This document shows, in pieces, positions 8,681 through 19,190 of a DNA stretch of 64,000 nt. The position numbers and the translations under genes are program-made. Each line of letters begins with the position of its first letter. The stretch's first letter is position 1. The notes under the pieces are model-generated. The model made no database searches. It was not told the origin of the DNA and worked only from the letters and a program-made list of their open reading frames with translations. Origin of the DNA: Pseudoalteromonas sp. CO133X (GTDB taxonomy: Bacteria > Pseudomonadota > Gammaproteobacteria > Enterobacterales > Alteromonadaceae); assembly GCA_004208945.1 (NCBI GenBank), contig SGPE01000008.1, positions 248,001 to 312,000 of the forward strand, read 5' to 3'.

Positions 8681-9601
8681 ATGTTAACTAACTTTTTATC
8701 TGGTCTTGAGTTAGACCAAAAAGGCGCGCTTAAATTACTCGATTTAGCGCAAAAAATTAAAGCAAACCCAGTCGATTTTAGCCAAGCTTTAGCGGGTAAA
8801 TCAGTGGTTACCTTATTCGAAAAACCAAGCTTACGTACCCGTTTATCATTTGATATTGGTATTAATAAATTGGGTGGTCATGCTGTTTATTTAGATTCAC
8901 AAAATGGCGCAATGGGTGCGCGTGAGTCAGTAAAAGATTTTGCTTTAAATATTTCAACTTGGGCTGATGGCATTGTTGCTCGCGTATTTGCACATAAAAC
9001 ATTAACCACCCTTGCTGAGTTTTCGTCAGTCCCTGTGGTGAATAGTCTGTGCGATTTATACCACCCATGCCAAGCACTCGCTGACTTTTTAACGCTGCAA
9101 GAAGTGCATGGTGATGTCAGCAAACTAAAGCTTGCATACTTAGGTGAAGGTAACAATGTCACACACTCTCTAATGCTATTAGCTGCTACTTTAGGGACTG
9201 ATTTTGTCGCTGTGTGCCCGAAAGGAAGCTCGCCAGATTCGCAAATTCTTAAGCAAGCTGAGCAAATTGCAGCGATGAATGGAGCGTCTGTCATGGTTAG
9301 CGACAGAATTGAAGCGGCAGTGGGTGCAAATGCAGTCTATGCTGATACGTGGGTATCGATGGGCGATAAAACACCGCTTGAGCAGGTGAAAGCTAAATAT
9401 ATGCCGTATCAGTTAAATCAAGCACTACTTGAGCAAACTGGCGCGCAAACTGTGTTGCACTGCCAGCCGGCTCATCGTGAGTTTGAAATTACCTCTGAGG
9501 TAATGGATGGCCCAGCATCAAAAATTATTCAACAAGCAGAGAACCGTATGCACGCGCAAAACGCACTGCTTGTCACATTATTAAATCCAAATTTTGTTTA
9601 A
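8681..9601 (+). CDS. argF: ornithine carbamoyltransferase ArgF
   Basis: ArgF joins carbamoyl phosphate and ornithine to give citrulline. The 306-residue protein has the carbamoyl-phosphate motif as SLRTR (usual form STRTR), HPCQALADF, the ornithine-binding DTWVSMG loop, and HCQPAH where most family members have HCLPA. The SMG loop argues for ornithine rather than acetylornithine as substrate, but the motif changes place it in a divergent clade. It follows argB by 7 bases and precedes argG by 9. Confidence 0.92.
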   Translation: MLTNFLSGLELDQKGALKLLDLAQKIKANPVDFSQALAGKSVVTLFEKPSLRTRLSFDIGINKLGGHAVYLDSQNGAMGARESVKDFALNISTWADGIVARVFAHKTLTTLAEFSSVPVVNSLCDLYHPCQALADFLTLQEVHGDVSKLKLAYLGEGNNVTHSLMLLAATLGTDFVAVCPKGSSPDSQILKQAEQIAAMNGASVMVSDRIEAAVGANAVYADTWVSMGDKTPLEQVKAKYMPYQLNQALLEQTGAQTVLHCQPAHREFEITSEVMDGPASKIIQQAENRMHAQNALLVTLLNPNFV

Positions 9602-9610
9602 GGAACACCA

Positions 9611-10813
9611 ATGAGTTCAATCAAAAAAGTCGTATTAGCCTATTCTGGTGGTCTAGATACATCGGCAATCGTGCCGTGGTTAAAAGAAAACTACGGCTGT
9701 GAAGTTATCGCATTCGTTGCTGATGTAGGTCAAGGCGCTGAAGAGCTTGAAGGCGTAGAAGAAAAAGCAATCGCTTCAGGCGCATCTGAATGTTATGTGG
9801 TTGACTTAAAAGACGAAATGGTCAGTGACTATATTTACCCAACCTTAAAAACGGGTTCTATTTACGAAGGCACTTATTTACTCGGTACGTCTATGGCGCG
9901 CCCAATTATTGCAAAAGCCCAAGTAGAGATTGCCCGTAAAGTAGGTGCTGATGCACTTTCGCATGGTTGTACTGGTAAAGGTAACGATCAGGTGCGTTTT
10001 GAGTCATGTTTCGCAGCCCTTGCACCAGATCTAAAAGTAATCGCACCGTGGCGTGAGTGGGATTTATCAAGCCGTGAATCACTACTTGATTACTTGGCTG
10101 AGCGTAATATTCCGTGTTCAGCGTCTGCTACAAAAATTTATAGCCGTGATGCTAATGCGTGGCACATTTCTCACGAAGGTGGTGAGCTTGAAGATCCATG
10201 GTGCCAACCAAGTGAGCAGGTGTGGACCTGGACTAACTCGCCAGAGCAAGCACCAAACGAACCTGAATACGTGACATTAAATGTTGTTGAAGGTGAAGTG
10301 GTTGCGGTAAATGGTGAGACGCTTAAACCTTATGACTGTTTAGTTAAATTAAATGACATTGCTGCGCCACACGGTGTGGGTCGTGTTGATATCGTCGAAA
10401 ACCGTTTAGTGGGTATGAAATCGCGTGGTTGTTACGAAACGCCAGGGGGCACAGTGATCATGGCCGCATTACAAGCGGTTGATGAACTCGTGCTCGATAA
10501 ATCAAGCCGTAAATGGAAAGAAGTACTGGGTGGTGAGTTTTCACACCTTGTCTATGACGGCCGTTGGTTTACACCATTGAAAGATTCGATTCTAGCAGGA
10601 GCTGAATCTCTGTCTAAACTCGCAACCGGTGAAGTAGTGCTTAAGCTTTATAAAGGCCAAGTCACTGCGGTACAGAAAAAATCACCGAATAGCTTATACA
10701 GTGAAGATTTCGCAACCTTCGGCGAAGATGATGTATATGACCAATCACATGCAGAAGGCTTCATTCGTTTATTCTCGCTATCTAGCAGAATCTCAGCACT
10801 AACGAAAAAGTAA
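9611..10813 (+). CDS. argG: argininosuccinate synthase ArgG
   Basis: ArgG condenses citrulline and aspartate using ATP. The 400-residue protein has the N-type ATP pyrophosphatase P-loop AYSGGLDTS near the N-terminus and the [10 protein letters not shown] segment for substrate binding. AAGGA lies six bases before the ATG. It sits in operon order between argF and argH, and its length is typical of the family. Confidence 0.96.
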   Translation: MSSIKKVVLAYSGGLDTSAIVPWLKENYGCEVIAFVADVGQGAEELEGVEEKAIASGASECYVVDLKDEMVSDYIYPTLKTGSIYEGTYLLGTSMARPIIAKAQVEIARKVGADALSHGCTGKGNDQVRFESCFAALAPDLKVIAPWREWDLSSRESLLDYLAERNIPCSASATKIYSRDANAWHISHEGGELEDPWCQPSEQVWTWTNSPEQAPNEPEYVTLNVVEGEVVAVNGETLKPYDCLVKLNDIAAPHGVGRVDIVENRLVGMKSRGCYETPGGTVIMAALQAVDELVLDKSSRKWKEVLGGEFSHLVYDGRWFTPLKDSILAGAESLSKLATGEVVLKLYKGQVTAVQKKSPNSLYSEDFATFGEDDVYDQSHAEGFIRLFSLSSRISALTKK

Positions 10814-10865
10814 TTTAATTATTGCCCTGCAAAGCGGGGCAATCGCCGAGTTTGGAGGCAGTTCA

Positions 10866-12239
10866 ATGGCATTATGGGGCGGACGTTTTTCTACGGGGCC
10901 AGATGAAGCGTTTAAGCAATTTAACGATTCTCTTCCTTTTGATTATCAACTTGCAGAGCAAGACATTATTGGTTCGGTTGCTTGGGCGGGAGCGCTTAAG
11001 CAGGTTAATGTGTTAAATCAGCAAGAGTATGATGACCTCGTTGCAGCACTGAATAAGCTGTTAGATGAAGTAAAAGCAAATCCACAAGCTGTGGCTGGAG
11101 CAGGGCATGAAGACATTCATTCTTATGTTGAATCAGCACTGATTGATAAAGTGGGCGACCTTGCTAAGAAGCTTCATACGGGTCGTAGTCGTAATGACCA
11201 AGTAGCGACAGATTTCCGTTTATGGTGTCGTGATACTGCCGAGCATATTCTTGAAGCAATTGCAGAGCTTAAAGGTGAGTTTATTGCCCTAGCTGAGCGT
11301 GAGCTTGGTACTATTTTACCAGGTTACACACACTTACAGCGTGCACAACCCGTGTTATTTAGTCATTGGTGTATGGCCTATGTTGAAATGCTTGAGCGTG
11401 ATGAAAGCCGTTTAACCGATGCCAAAAATCGTATGAATTATTGCCCACTCGGTAGCGGTGCTTTAGCCGGAACGGCGTACCCAATAGATAGGCAAACTCT
11501 TGCCGAAGGGTTAGGTTTTACCGCTGCAACACGTAATAGTTTAGATGCGGTATCTGACCGTGACTTTGTGGTTGAGCTATTAAGCTGCGCGTCAATTTCA
11601 ATGATTCATTTGTCGCGTATGGCCGAAGACCTGATTTTTTATAACTCAGGCGAAGCGGGCTTTATAGAGCTGTCTGATGGGGTAACATCAGGCTCATCAT
11701 TAATGCCGCAAAAGAAAAACCCAGATGCACTTGAGTTAATCCGTGGTAAAACGGGCCGTGTATTTGGTGCATTTAGCGCCATGATGATGACACTTAAAGC
11801 ACTGCCGCTTGCTTACAATAAAGATATGCAAGAGGACAAAGAAGGCTTATTTGATGCGATGCCAACGTGGCTTGCGTGTATTCATATGGCGCAAGCGTGC
11901 ATCAAAGGTATTAAAGTTAATGCAGATAAAACCCTTGCTGCTGCAAAAGGCGGTCACTCAAATGCGACTGAGCTTGCTGACTATTTAGTGGCTAAAGGTA
12001 TCCCCTTTAGAGAAGGGCACCATATTGTTGGTACCTTAGTGCAAATGGCTATTTCTAAAGGGAATAACTTAGAAGATTTAAGTTTAGAACAATTTAAATC
12101 TGTGCATAGCATTTTCGAGTCAGATGTCTATCCTGTATTAGAAATAGACGCATGTATAAAAGCACGTCAGGCATTAGGTGGTACCTCTGTTGAGCAAGTC
12201 TCTAGTGCAATTAAATATGCAAAAAAAAACGGCAAATAA
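10866..12239 (+). CDS. argH: argininosuccinate lyase ArgH
   Basis: ArgH splits argininosuccinate into arginine and fumarate. The 457-residue frame carries the fumarase/aspartase superfamily signature [12 protein letters not shown] and the HTGRSRNDQ segment. GGAGG precedes the ATG. The last codons run through nine consecutive A residues (12221-12229) into a stop at 12237. In many Alteromonadales and Vibrio, ArgH is fused to a C-terminal ArgA acetyltransferase domain. Here that domain follows at once but in the -1 frame, so this ORF may be the unshifted product of an ArgH-ArgA gene. Confidence 0.95.
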   Translation: MALWGGRFSTGPDEAFKQFNDSLPFDYQLAEQDIIGSVAWAGALKQVNVLNQQEYDDLVAALNKLLDEVKANPQAVAGAGHEDIHSYVESALIDKVGDLAKKLHTGRSRNDQVATDFRLWCRDTAEHILEAIAELKGEFIALAERELGTILPGYTHLQRAQPVLFSHWCMAYVEMLERDESRLTDAKNRMNYCPLGSGALAGTAYPIDRQTLAEGLGFTAATRNSLDAVSDRDFVVELLSCASISMIHLSRMAEDLIFYNSGEAGFIELSDGVTSGSSLMPQKKNPDALELIRGKTGRVFGAFSAMMMTLKALPLAYNKDMQEDKEGLFDAMPTWLACIHMAQACIKGIKVNADKTLAAAKGGHSNATELADYLVAKGIPFREGHHIVGTLVQMAISKGNNLEDLSLEQFKSVHSIFESDVYPVLEIDACIKARQALGGTSVEQVSSAIKYAKKNGK

Positions 12240-12301
12240 AAGTACGTGATGCAAATTTAAATGACGTTGAGAGCATTGCTCAGCTAATTCAATACTGGGC
12301 A

Positions 12302-12730
12302 ATGAATGGTGAGAACTTACCTCGCGCTAAAAGTGACATGATTCATTCAATCAATGAATTTGCAGTCACGGAGGTTGCAGACAAGATTGCAGGCTGCGCC
12401 TCATTGTATATTTACGATACAGGACTTGCAGAGATCCGATCTTTAGGGATTGATCCAAAGATGAGTATCAAAGGCCAAGGCAGGCAATTAGTTGAGCACT
12501 TATTAGTTAAAGCCAAAAAGTTGGCGCTTAGCCGTGTCATTGTATTAACGCGCGTGCCAGATTTTTTTAAAAAACAAGGCTTCAGCTGTTGCAGTAAAGA
12601 TAGCTTACCGGAAAAAGTCATGAAAGATTGTGAGCTTTGCCTTCGCAAAGACAATTGCGCTGAAGTCGCAATGGAATTTATTTTAAGGCCTCGTGATAAT
12701 GCGGTGATCCCGTGTAAAAACGTAGCTTAA
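12302..12730 (+). CDS. ArgA-type N-acetylglutamate synthase GNAT domain, in -1 frame to argH
   Basis: This frame encodes the GNAT domain of N-acetylglutamate synthase, the first step of arginine synthesis, with EIRSLGIDP followed by the acetyl-CoA loop GQGRQLVEHL. The ATG at 12302 falls inside the domain. The same frame is open back to 12230 and supplies the missing first strand and helix ([17 protein letters not shown]), but it has no ATG, GTG or TTG there. A -1 slip on A_AAA_AAC at 12224-12230, or one extra A in the tract, would join argH to it as a protein of about 621 residues, the size of ArgH-ArgA fusions. The alternatives are a frameshifted gene or a sequence error. Confidence 0.7.
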   Translation: MNGENLPRAKSDMIHSINEFAVTEVADKIAGCASLYIYDTGLAEIRSLGIDPKMSIKGQGRQLVEHLLVKAKKLALSRVIVLTRVPDFFKKQGFSCCSKDSLPEKVMKDCELCLRKDNCAEVAMEFILRPRDNAVIPCKNVA

Positions 12731-12745
12731 TTTCCCTGGATAGTA

Positions 12746-12776
12746 AAAACGTACGGTTACCCCTGTGCGTTTTTTT
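12746..12776 (+). terminator. intrinsic terminator of the arg operon
   Basis: AAAACGTAC (12746-12754) pairs with GTGCGTTTT (12765-12773) with one wobble, followed by a T run. It ends the argCBFGH transcript just after the GNAT frame, consistent with that frame belonging to the operon. Confidence 0.8.
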
Positions 12777-12915
12777 ATACCTGAAGTTTACTGAGTTGAT
12801 CAAAAAGATCTGTTTAAGCGAAAAAGTTGGATCGTTAGTTGCTTAGTTTGATATGTAGCAAAAATGCTGCAAAAATGTACAAAAAGCGTCAATGAAACGA
12901 GAGCGCTGAGTACGT

Positions 12916-12931
12916 TTGTGATTCGTCACAA
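12916..12931 (+). promoter_or_regulatory. TTGTGA-TTCG-TCACAA hairpin or operator
   Basis: A perfect 6-bp inverted repeat encloses a TTCG tetraloop, 35 bases before the start of the small gene at 12966. In RNA it would be a very stable UUCG hairpin in the 5' leader; in DNA it could be an operator. The half-sites resemble CRP halves, but the spacer is 4 instead of 6. Confidence 0.4.
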
Positions 12932-12965
12932 GTTAATGACAATTTAAACTTAAAGGATTTAAATC

Positions 12966-13172
12966 ATGCAAATTTCAAATAATAGCCAATTACAGATGCA
13001 AGCTTACAGCCAAATGCAACAAACAAAGCCTGCACTAGAACAAACTACTAGTAATAAAACCTTACAATCTGATACAGTAACTTTATCTAGTCAAGCACTG
13101 TCACTATCGGGTGATGCAGAGCTTCAGCGCGGTGGTGGTGCTATGTTCCCACCAAGTAAGAAAGAGCAATAG
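12966..13172 (+). CDS. small polar protein of unknown function (68 aa)
   Basis: AAGGA is spaced eight bases from the ATG, which supports a real gene. The 68-residue product is rich in Gln and Ser and has no signal peptide or TM segment. It carries an SDTVTLSSQALSLSG stretch, reminiscent of short motifs in FlgM-like and other small proteobacterial proteins, and ends with RGGGAMFPPSKKEQ. It lies 7 bases before the first of three paralogous membrane-protein genes and is probably co-transcribed with them. I do not recognise a function. Confidence 0.65.
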   Translation: MQISNNSQLQMQAYSQMQQTKPALEQTTSNKTLQSDTVTLSSQALSLSGDAELQRGGGAMFPPSKKEQ

Positions 13173-13179
13173 GTACTGA

Positions 13180-13707
13180 ATGTTTTTTACTGAGCAACTT
13201 GGTTTTTTCTCCCTTTCAGCTATGAGTGCTTGGGGATTTTTAATGGCATTTTTTTTTAATATTTTTGTCTACGCAGTAAATGAAAATAAACGAAAAACCA
13301 CTTTGCTCTTAAGTTCATTTATAATGATGGTCTCCTATATCGCTGGAGATTATTTTTTTAGCTGGCTCTCCTATACTGCAGTAACCTTTCTTGAGTGGGC
13401 ATTGTACGATATAGCCACTTTAGTCTTCTTAATTTTTGCATTCCTTGTAGTAAAACGTACAACTCCTTCCTTTAGCTATTTAGTTTTTGGTTTAATCATT
13501 AATACTATTCTGTTTTTGTCTGTTTATTTAGATGTTCAAGTGTATAAAAATACAACACACTGGATCTTGTGGGATATCTATTCGCTAGGTGTTAATGTCG
13601 TTGACTTCACCATGATAGTGGCATTAATTGTCGACCGAGACATCCTTGGACTGAATAAGTTGAAAAAGTTAATTCGCCATTCTTTTAAAAATAAAAAATT
13701 AGCTTGA
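13180..13707 (+). CDS. multi-TM membrane protein, paralogue 1 of 3
   Basis: The 175-residue protein has about five hydrophobic helices (near 9-33, 39-58, 66-91, 97-117 and 128-150) and a basic C-terminal tail. It shares with the next two genes the motifs WGFLMAFFFN, a YDIAT segment, LSVYLDVQVYKNTTHW and IYSLGVNVVDFTMIVAL. These place all three in one family made by tandem duplication. No known family is recognised. The conserved Trp, Asp and Asn residues inside helices suggest a binding or transport role, but that is inference. Confidence 0.75.
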   Translation: MFFTEQLGFFSLSAMSAWGFLMAFFFNIFVYAVNENKRKTTLLLSSFIMMVSYIAGDYFFSWLSYTAVTFLEWALYDIATLVFLIFAFLVVKRTTPSFSYLVFGLIINTILFLSVYLDVQVYKNTTHWILWDIYSLGVNVVDFTMIVALIVDRDILGLNKLKKLIRHSFKNKKLA

Positions 13708-13716
13708 AAATAGCAG

Positions 13717-14208
13717 ATGTATATAAATGCCTACCTAGGTGGTTTAATTGGTACGTTTATAGAGTGGGGCTTTTTAATGGCTTTTCTCTTCAACCTTGCT
13801 ATGAGTATCAATAAGAATGATCGTCGTCCTTTAATTTTAGCTTTTATTATGATGCTCTCATACTTTTTGAGTGGTGTTTTAGAGTTATCTTCTTTTCATT
13901 ATTTGAACTGGTTATACTATGATTTGGTAACGATTATTATTATTGTTGCCTGGTTGAAGCTGAAACAGCATCCTATTTTTTATGCGGCAATTTATATTTT
14001 AATAGGTTTACTTCTGAATTCATTTCTCATGCTCTCAATCTACATTGATATTTTTGTATACGATAATACAACCCCATGGCTATTGTGGACAATATACTCT
14101 CTTGGCGTAAATAGTATCGATATAATGATGATCTTAGCTTTATTATTGAACAAAGATTTCTTAAAGCTTGGAGCATTTGTTAGTCATATTAAAGCCAAAG
14201 CCTGTTAG
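13717..14208 (+). CDS. multi-TM membrane protein, paralogue 2 of 3
   Basis: The 163-residue protein follows paralogue 1 after 9 bases and has the same layout: WGFLMAFLFN in the first helix, LYYDLVT in the middle, LSIYIDIFVYDNTTPW, and the C-terminal IYSLGVNSIDIMMILALL helix followed by NKDFLKLG. The ribosome binding site is weak (AGCAG), so translation may be coupled to the upstream gene. The function is unknown. Confidence 0.74.
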   Translation: MYINAYLGGLIGTFIEWGFLMAFLFNLAMSINKNDRRPLILAFIMMLSYFLSGVLELSSFHYLNWLYYDLVTIIIIVAWLKLKQHPIFYAAIYILIGLLLNSFLMLSIYIDIFVYDNTTPWLLWTIYSLGVNSIDIMMILALLLNKDFLKLGAFVSHIKAKAC

Positions 14209-14219
14209 AGGTTTATTGT

Positions 14220-14759
14220 ATGCTTGAATATCTCCAAGAATACCTAGGTGTGTATCTTGCCACTTTTATCATGTGGGGCTTTTTGATGGCCTTTTTGTAC
14301 AACATGGTAAAAAAGTCTTCATCGGTAGGGGGTGGAGATAAAACGGTGATGTGGATAGCATTGGCAATGTTTTTATCTTATATGGTAAGTGATCCACTCC
14401 TTAACGCTACTTTAGGCTACAACATCCTCAATACGACACTTGCATATTTAATTTGGGCTGCGTCAGACTTAATTATGTTGTCTTTCATTTGGTTTGTTAC
14501 CTGTAAAAAAAGCTTAAATGAGGTTCCTGCAAAATTATATATTTTTATAGGACTCTCGGTGAATATTTTATTGTTTCTGGCAATGTACTACGACACCAAC
14601 TACGTCCACTTTACTGGTCATTGGTGGTTTTGGGATGTGTACACCGTGACAGTTAATACGATGGATATAATGATGATAATTGCGCTGTTATGTAACAAAG
14701 ACTTTCTGGGGCTTGTACAGTTGTATAGATGGGGTCGGGGTCAAGCAAAGCTAACTTGA
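14220..14759 (+). CDS. multi-TM membrane protein, paralogue 3 of 3
   Basis: The 179-residue protein is the most divergent of the three but keeps WGFLMAFLYN, LAMYYDTNYVHFTGHWWFWD and the VNTMDIMMIIALLCNKDFLGL tail. AGAGGT upstream of the ATG is a usable ribosome binding site. It ends the cluster, 14 bases before the convergent wzi-like gene, with no obvious intrinsic terminator between them. Function unknown; a heteromeric complex with paralogues 1 and 2 is possible. Confidence 0.74.
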   Translation: MLEYLQEYLGVYLATFIMWGFLMAFLYNMVKKSSSVGGGDKTVMWIALAMFLSYMVSDPLLNATLGYNILNTTLAYLIWAASDLIMLSFIWFVTCKKSLNEVPAKLYIFIGLSVNILLFLAMYYDTNYVHFTGHWWFWDVYTVTVNTMDIMMIIALLCNKDFLGLVQLYRWGRGQAKLT

Positions 14760-14773
14760 CCCGTGATAGCGGT

Positions 14774-16638
<1,865 letters not shown>

Positions 16639-16856
16639 CTAGTTAAAAATTTGCTTGCTATAGTAACAGTGTTTTCACTCGTATGCAGCTTTGAAGTAAG
16701 AGCATCCTATTAGATTTTTTGGTTTTATATAAGGTACTAAGCCGATTGAAGTTAGAATTTTTCAAGGTAGTATTTTATTGCCACGCATTTGTTTATACTG
16801 CTTGGCTGAAAATGAACTTCAGATCGTAATAAATATAAAAATAGAGTAAGCAGCAT

Positions 16857-17510
16857 ATGAGCACAAAGGATAAAATCATACATACCAGCATTGAGCTATT
16901 TAATCTCCATGGAGAGCGTGCTATTACGACCAATCACATTGCTGCGCACATGGGTATTAGCCCAGGCAACCTGTATTATCACTTTAAAAATAAAGAAGAC
17001 ATCATTCGTCACATTTTTGCTTTATACAGTGAACACCTCCATACGCACTTTAAACCACTAAAACCTGAAGACAATGCGCTTGAAAACTTAGCAGGGTACT
17101 TAGACTCTTTGTTTGAACTGATGTGGCGATTTCAATTTTTTTACGATAATTTGGGTGATATTTTATCCCGTGATGAAGTATTGAAAAAAGACTATATTGA
17201 GTTTCAAGCTGCGCTGTTAGAGCAGGTAAAAGAGGTGTTATTTGCATTACGTTCAGGTGGCATTATTACTATTGATGACGCTGATGTAACAGAGCTTGCC
17301 CATATGCTTAAAATGACAGTGAGCTTTTGGACACCTTACATTAAAGCCCGCCGCTTGAGTGGTGAGCTTGCCAGAGAAGATATTTATAACGGTATTTTAA
17401 AAGTACTATTGCTATTAAAAGCTCATTGTACAGAGCAACATTTGGAACAAGTAAACAAATTAAGAGCAAAGTACTTAGCACTTGCTGACACTGAGCAAAG
17501 CGAACAATAA
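16857..17510 (+). CDS. TetR/AcrR family transcriptional regulator
   Basis: The 217-residue protein begins with a TetR helix-turn-helix (TTNHIAAHMGISPGNLYYHF, about residues 23-42). The larger C-terminal domain, with MWRFQFFYDNLGDILS, resembles the bacterial TetR C-terminal family PF13972. The ligand is unknown. It stands alone between coaD and thiI and is divergent from coaD. No clear palindrome was seen in its 227-base upstream region, so no operator can be proposed. Confidence 0.85.
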   Translation: MSTKDKIIHTSIELFNLHGERAITTNHIAAHMGISPGNLYYHFKNKEDIIRHIFALYSEHLHTHFKPLKPEDNALENLAGYLDSLFELMWRFQFFYDNLGDILSRDEVLKKDYIEFQAALLEQVKEVLFALRSGGIITIDDADVTELAHMLKMTVSFWTPYIKARRLSGELAREDIYNGILKVLLLLKAHCTEQHLEQVNKLRAKYLALADTEQSEQ

Positions 17511-17528
17511 TCCTACAAAGCAGTTTAT

Positions 17529-17618
17529 TTCCTAGACGCTATAATTTTTGTTATAATCGCGCGCCCTTGAGGTTGGTATGCCTCGGGCCGTGTGAATCCC
17601 ACTGTCTAAGAGTGAACT
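17529..17618 (+). promoter_or_regulatory. thiI promoter and leader with GC-rich discriminator
   Basis: TATAAT at 17552-17557 is followed directly by CGCGCGCCC, a GC-rich discriminator of the kind seen at stringently controlled promoters. The -35 region (around 17529-17534) is poor. A short GAGG/CCTC hairpin lies in the leader around 17571-17585. Confidence 0.4.
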
Positions 17619-19076
17619 ATGCTTAAATTTATCGTCAAATTACATCCTGAAATCGCTATTAAGAGTAAGTCTGTTCGTAAGCGTTTCACCAAGTTATTAG
17701 AAAATAACATTAAGATCGTTTTACGTCGCGTTGACGAAAAAGTGCAGGTTAGAAATAACTGGGACAATATCTCAGTGGTAAGCCTCCTAGACTCTGAGCA
17801 AGTTCGCTTAGATATCATTGATGGCTTAAAACGCATTCCTGGTATCGTACAGTTTATTGAAGTAACAGAAACAGACTTCGACTCAATTGACGATATTTAC
17901 CAAAAAGCACTTGAACTAATTGGCCACACTATAGCAGGCAAAACATTCTGCGTGCGTTGTAAGCGTTCAGGTAAGCATGACTTCACATCGAGCGATGTAG
18001 AGCGCTACGTAGGTGGTGGTTTAAACCAGCATGTTGAAGGGGCGCGCGTTAAATTATCTCACCCTGAAGTTACAGTACGTTTAGAAGTACGTGATGATAA
18101 AGCCTATATCGTTACCCAAACTCACTTAGGTATAGCGGGCTTCCCGCTACCAACACAAGAAGATGTACTGTCGCTTATGTCGGGCGGCTTTGACTCTGGT
18201 GTTGCCAGTTATCAAATGATTCGTAAGGGTGCGCGTACTCACTTCTTGTTCTTTAACTTAGGCGGTGCTGCACACGAAATCGGTGTTAAGCAAGCAAGCT
18301 ATTATATCTGGAAACAGTTCAGCTCTACTCATAAAGTTAAGTTTGTGACTGTTGATTTTGAACCTGTTGTTGCTGAAATCCTTGAAAACGTAGAAAACAG
18401 TCAAATGGGTGTGGTTCTTAAACGTATGATGATGCGTGCCGGTAGCCAAGTTGCTGAAAAACTAGGTGTACAAGCCCTTGTAACGGGTGAAAGTATTGGT
18501 CAAGTTTCAAGTCAAACACTTGCGAATTTGAGTGTGATTGACCGTGTGACTGAAACTCTAATCATTCGTCCGTTAATCCAACACGACAAGCAAGATATTA
18601 TTAATATTGCGCGTCAAATTGGTACGGCTGAAATGGCAGAAAGCATGCCTGAATACTGTGGTGTGATCTCTAAAAAGCCAACAGTTAAAGCTAAAATCAA
18701 AACGATTCTTGCCGAAGAAGCTAAGTTTGATTTCGACGTGCTAAATACGGTCGTTGAAAATGCGCGTGTGATGGATATCCGTGATATCGACACCGAAGCA
18801 AAAGAAGAAGTGAAAGAGGCCGAATCTGTATCTGACTTACCAGAGGGGGCGGTTGTTGTAGATATTCGTTCACCTGAGGAAGAAGATGCCAATCCACTGG
18901 AGCTGGAAGGTATTGACGTTGTGCATTTACCTTTCTTCCGTTTAGCCACTAAATTTGGCGACTTACCAAAAGATAAAGAATATTACCTATATTGTGCGAA
19001 AGGGGTAATGAGCCAGCTGCAAGCGCTGATCCTGCACGAAGAAGGCTACAGCAACGTAAAAGTATATCGCCCATAA
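17619..19076 (+). CDS. thiI: tRNA 4-thiouridine synthase ThiI with rhodanese domain
   Basis: ThiI adds sulfur at uridine 8 of tRNA and also supplies sulfur for the thiamine thiazole. The 485-residue protein has an N-terminal ferredoxin-like/THUMP region, the PP-loop SGGFDSG (from residue 188), the PEYCGVIS cysteine segment, and a C-terminal rhodanese domain. The persulfide Cys459 is in YLYCAKGVM, matching Cys456 of E. coli. The architecture and length are those of the long gammaproteobacterial form. A strong terminator follows. Confidence 0.95.
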   Translation: MLKFIVKLHPEIAIKSKSVRKRFTKLLENNIKIVLRRVDEKVQVRNNWDNISVVSLLDSEQVRLDIIDGLKRIPGIVQFIEVTETDFDSIDDIYQKALELIGHTIAGKTFCVRCKRSGKHDFTSSDVERYVGGGLNQHVEGARVKLSHPEVTVRLEVRDDKAYIVTQTHLGIAGFPLPTQEDVLSLMSGGFDSGVASYQMIRKGARTHFLFFNLGGAAHEIGVKQASYYIWKQFSSTHKVKFVTVDFEPVVAEILENVENSQMGVVLKRMMMRAGSQVAEKLGVQALVTGESIGQVSSQTLANLSVIDRVTETLIIRPLIQHDKQDIINIARQIGTAEMAESMPEYCGVISKKPTVKAKIKTILAEEAKFDFDVLNTVVENARVMDIRDIDTEAKEEVKEAESVSDLPEGAVVVDIRSPEEEDANPLELEGIDVVHLPFFRLATKFGDLPKDKEYYLYCAKGVMSQLQALILHEEGYSNVKVYRP

Positions 19077-19087
19077 GGGATACCGAT

Positions 19088-19114
19088 AAAAGCGCGACAT
19101 GTTCGCGCTTTTTT
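19088..19114 (+). terminator. intrinsic terminator after thiI
   Basis: AAAAGCGCGA (19088-19097) pairs perfectly with TCGCGCTTTT (19103-19112) around CATGT, then a short T tail. Its A tract on the other side means it could also serve panE on the minus strand. Confidence 0.88.
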
Positions 19115-19190
19115 AATGGCTGGTGGAATTACTTATTTGGCGCTCATGCCTACGCGCCGTTTACTTTTTCCCTTGAAGCGTGCTTACTTT

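Noticed and set aside
8681..9601. Calling argF an acetylornithine carbamoyltransferase
   Set aside because: The DTWVSMG loop and overall similarity fit ornithine carbamoyltransferase better; the motif changes are reported as a finding only.
12916..12931. CRP binding site upstream of the 68-residue protein
   Set aside because: The TGTGA and TCACA halves are separated by 4 bases, not the 6 that CRP needs.
17560..17618. Possible tRNA or small RNA in the thiI leader
   Set aside because: No cloverleaf or strong terminator is present; only a weak 4-bp hairpin is seen.
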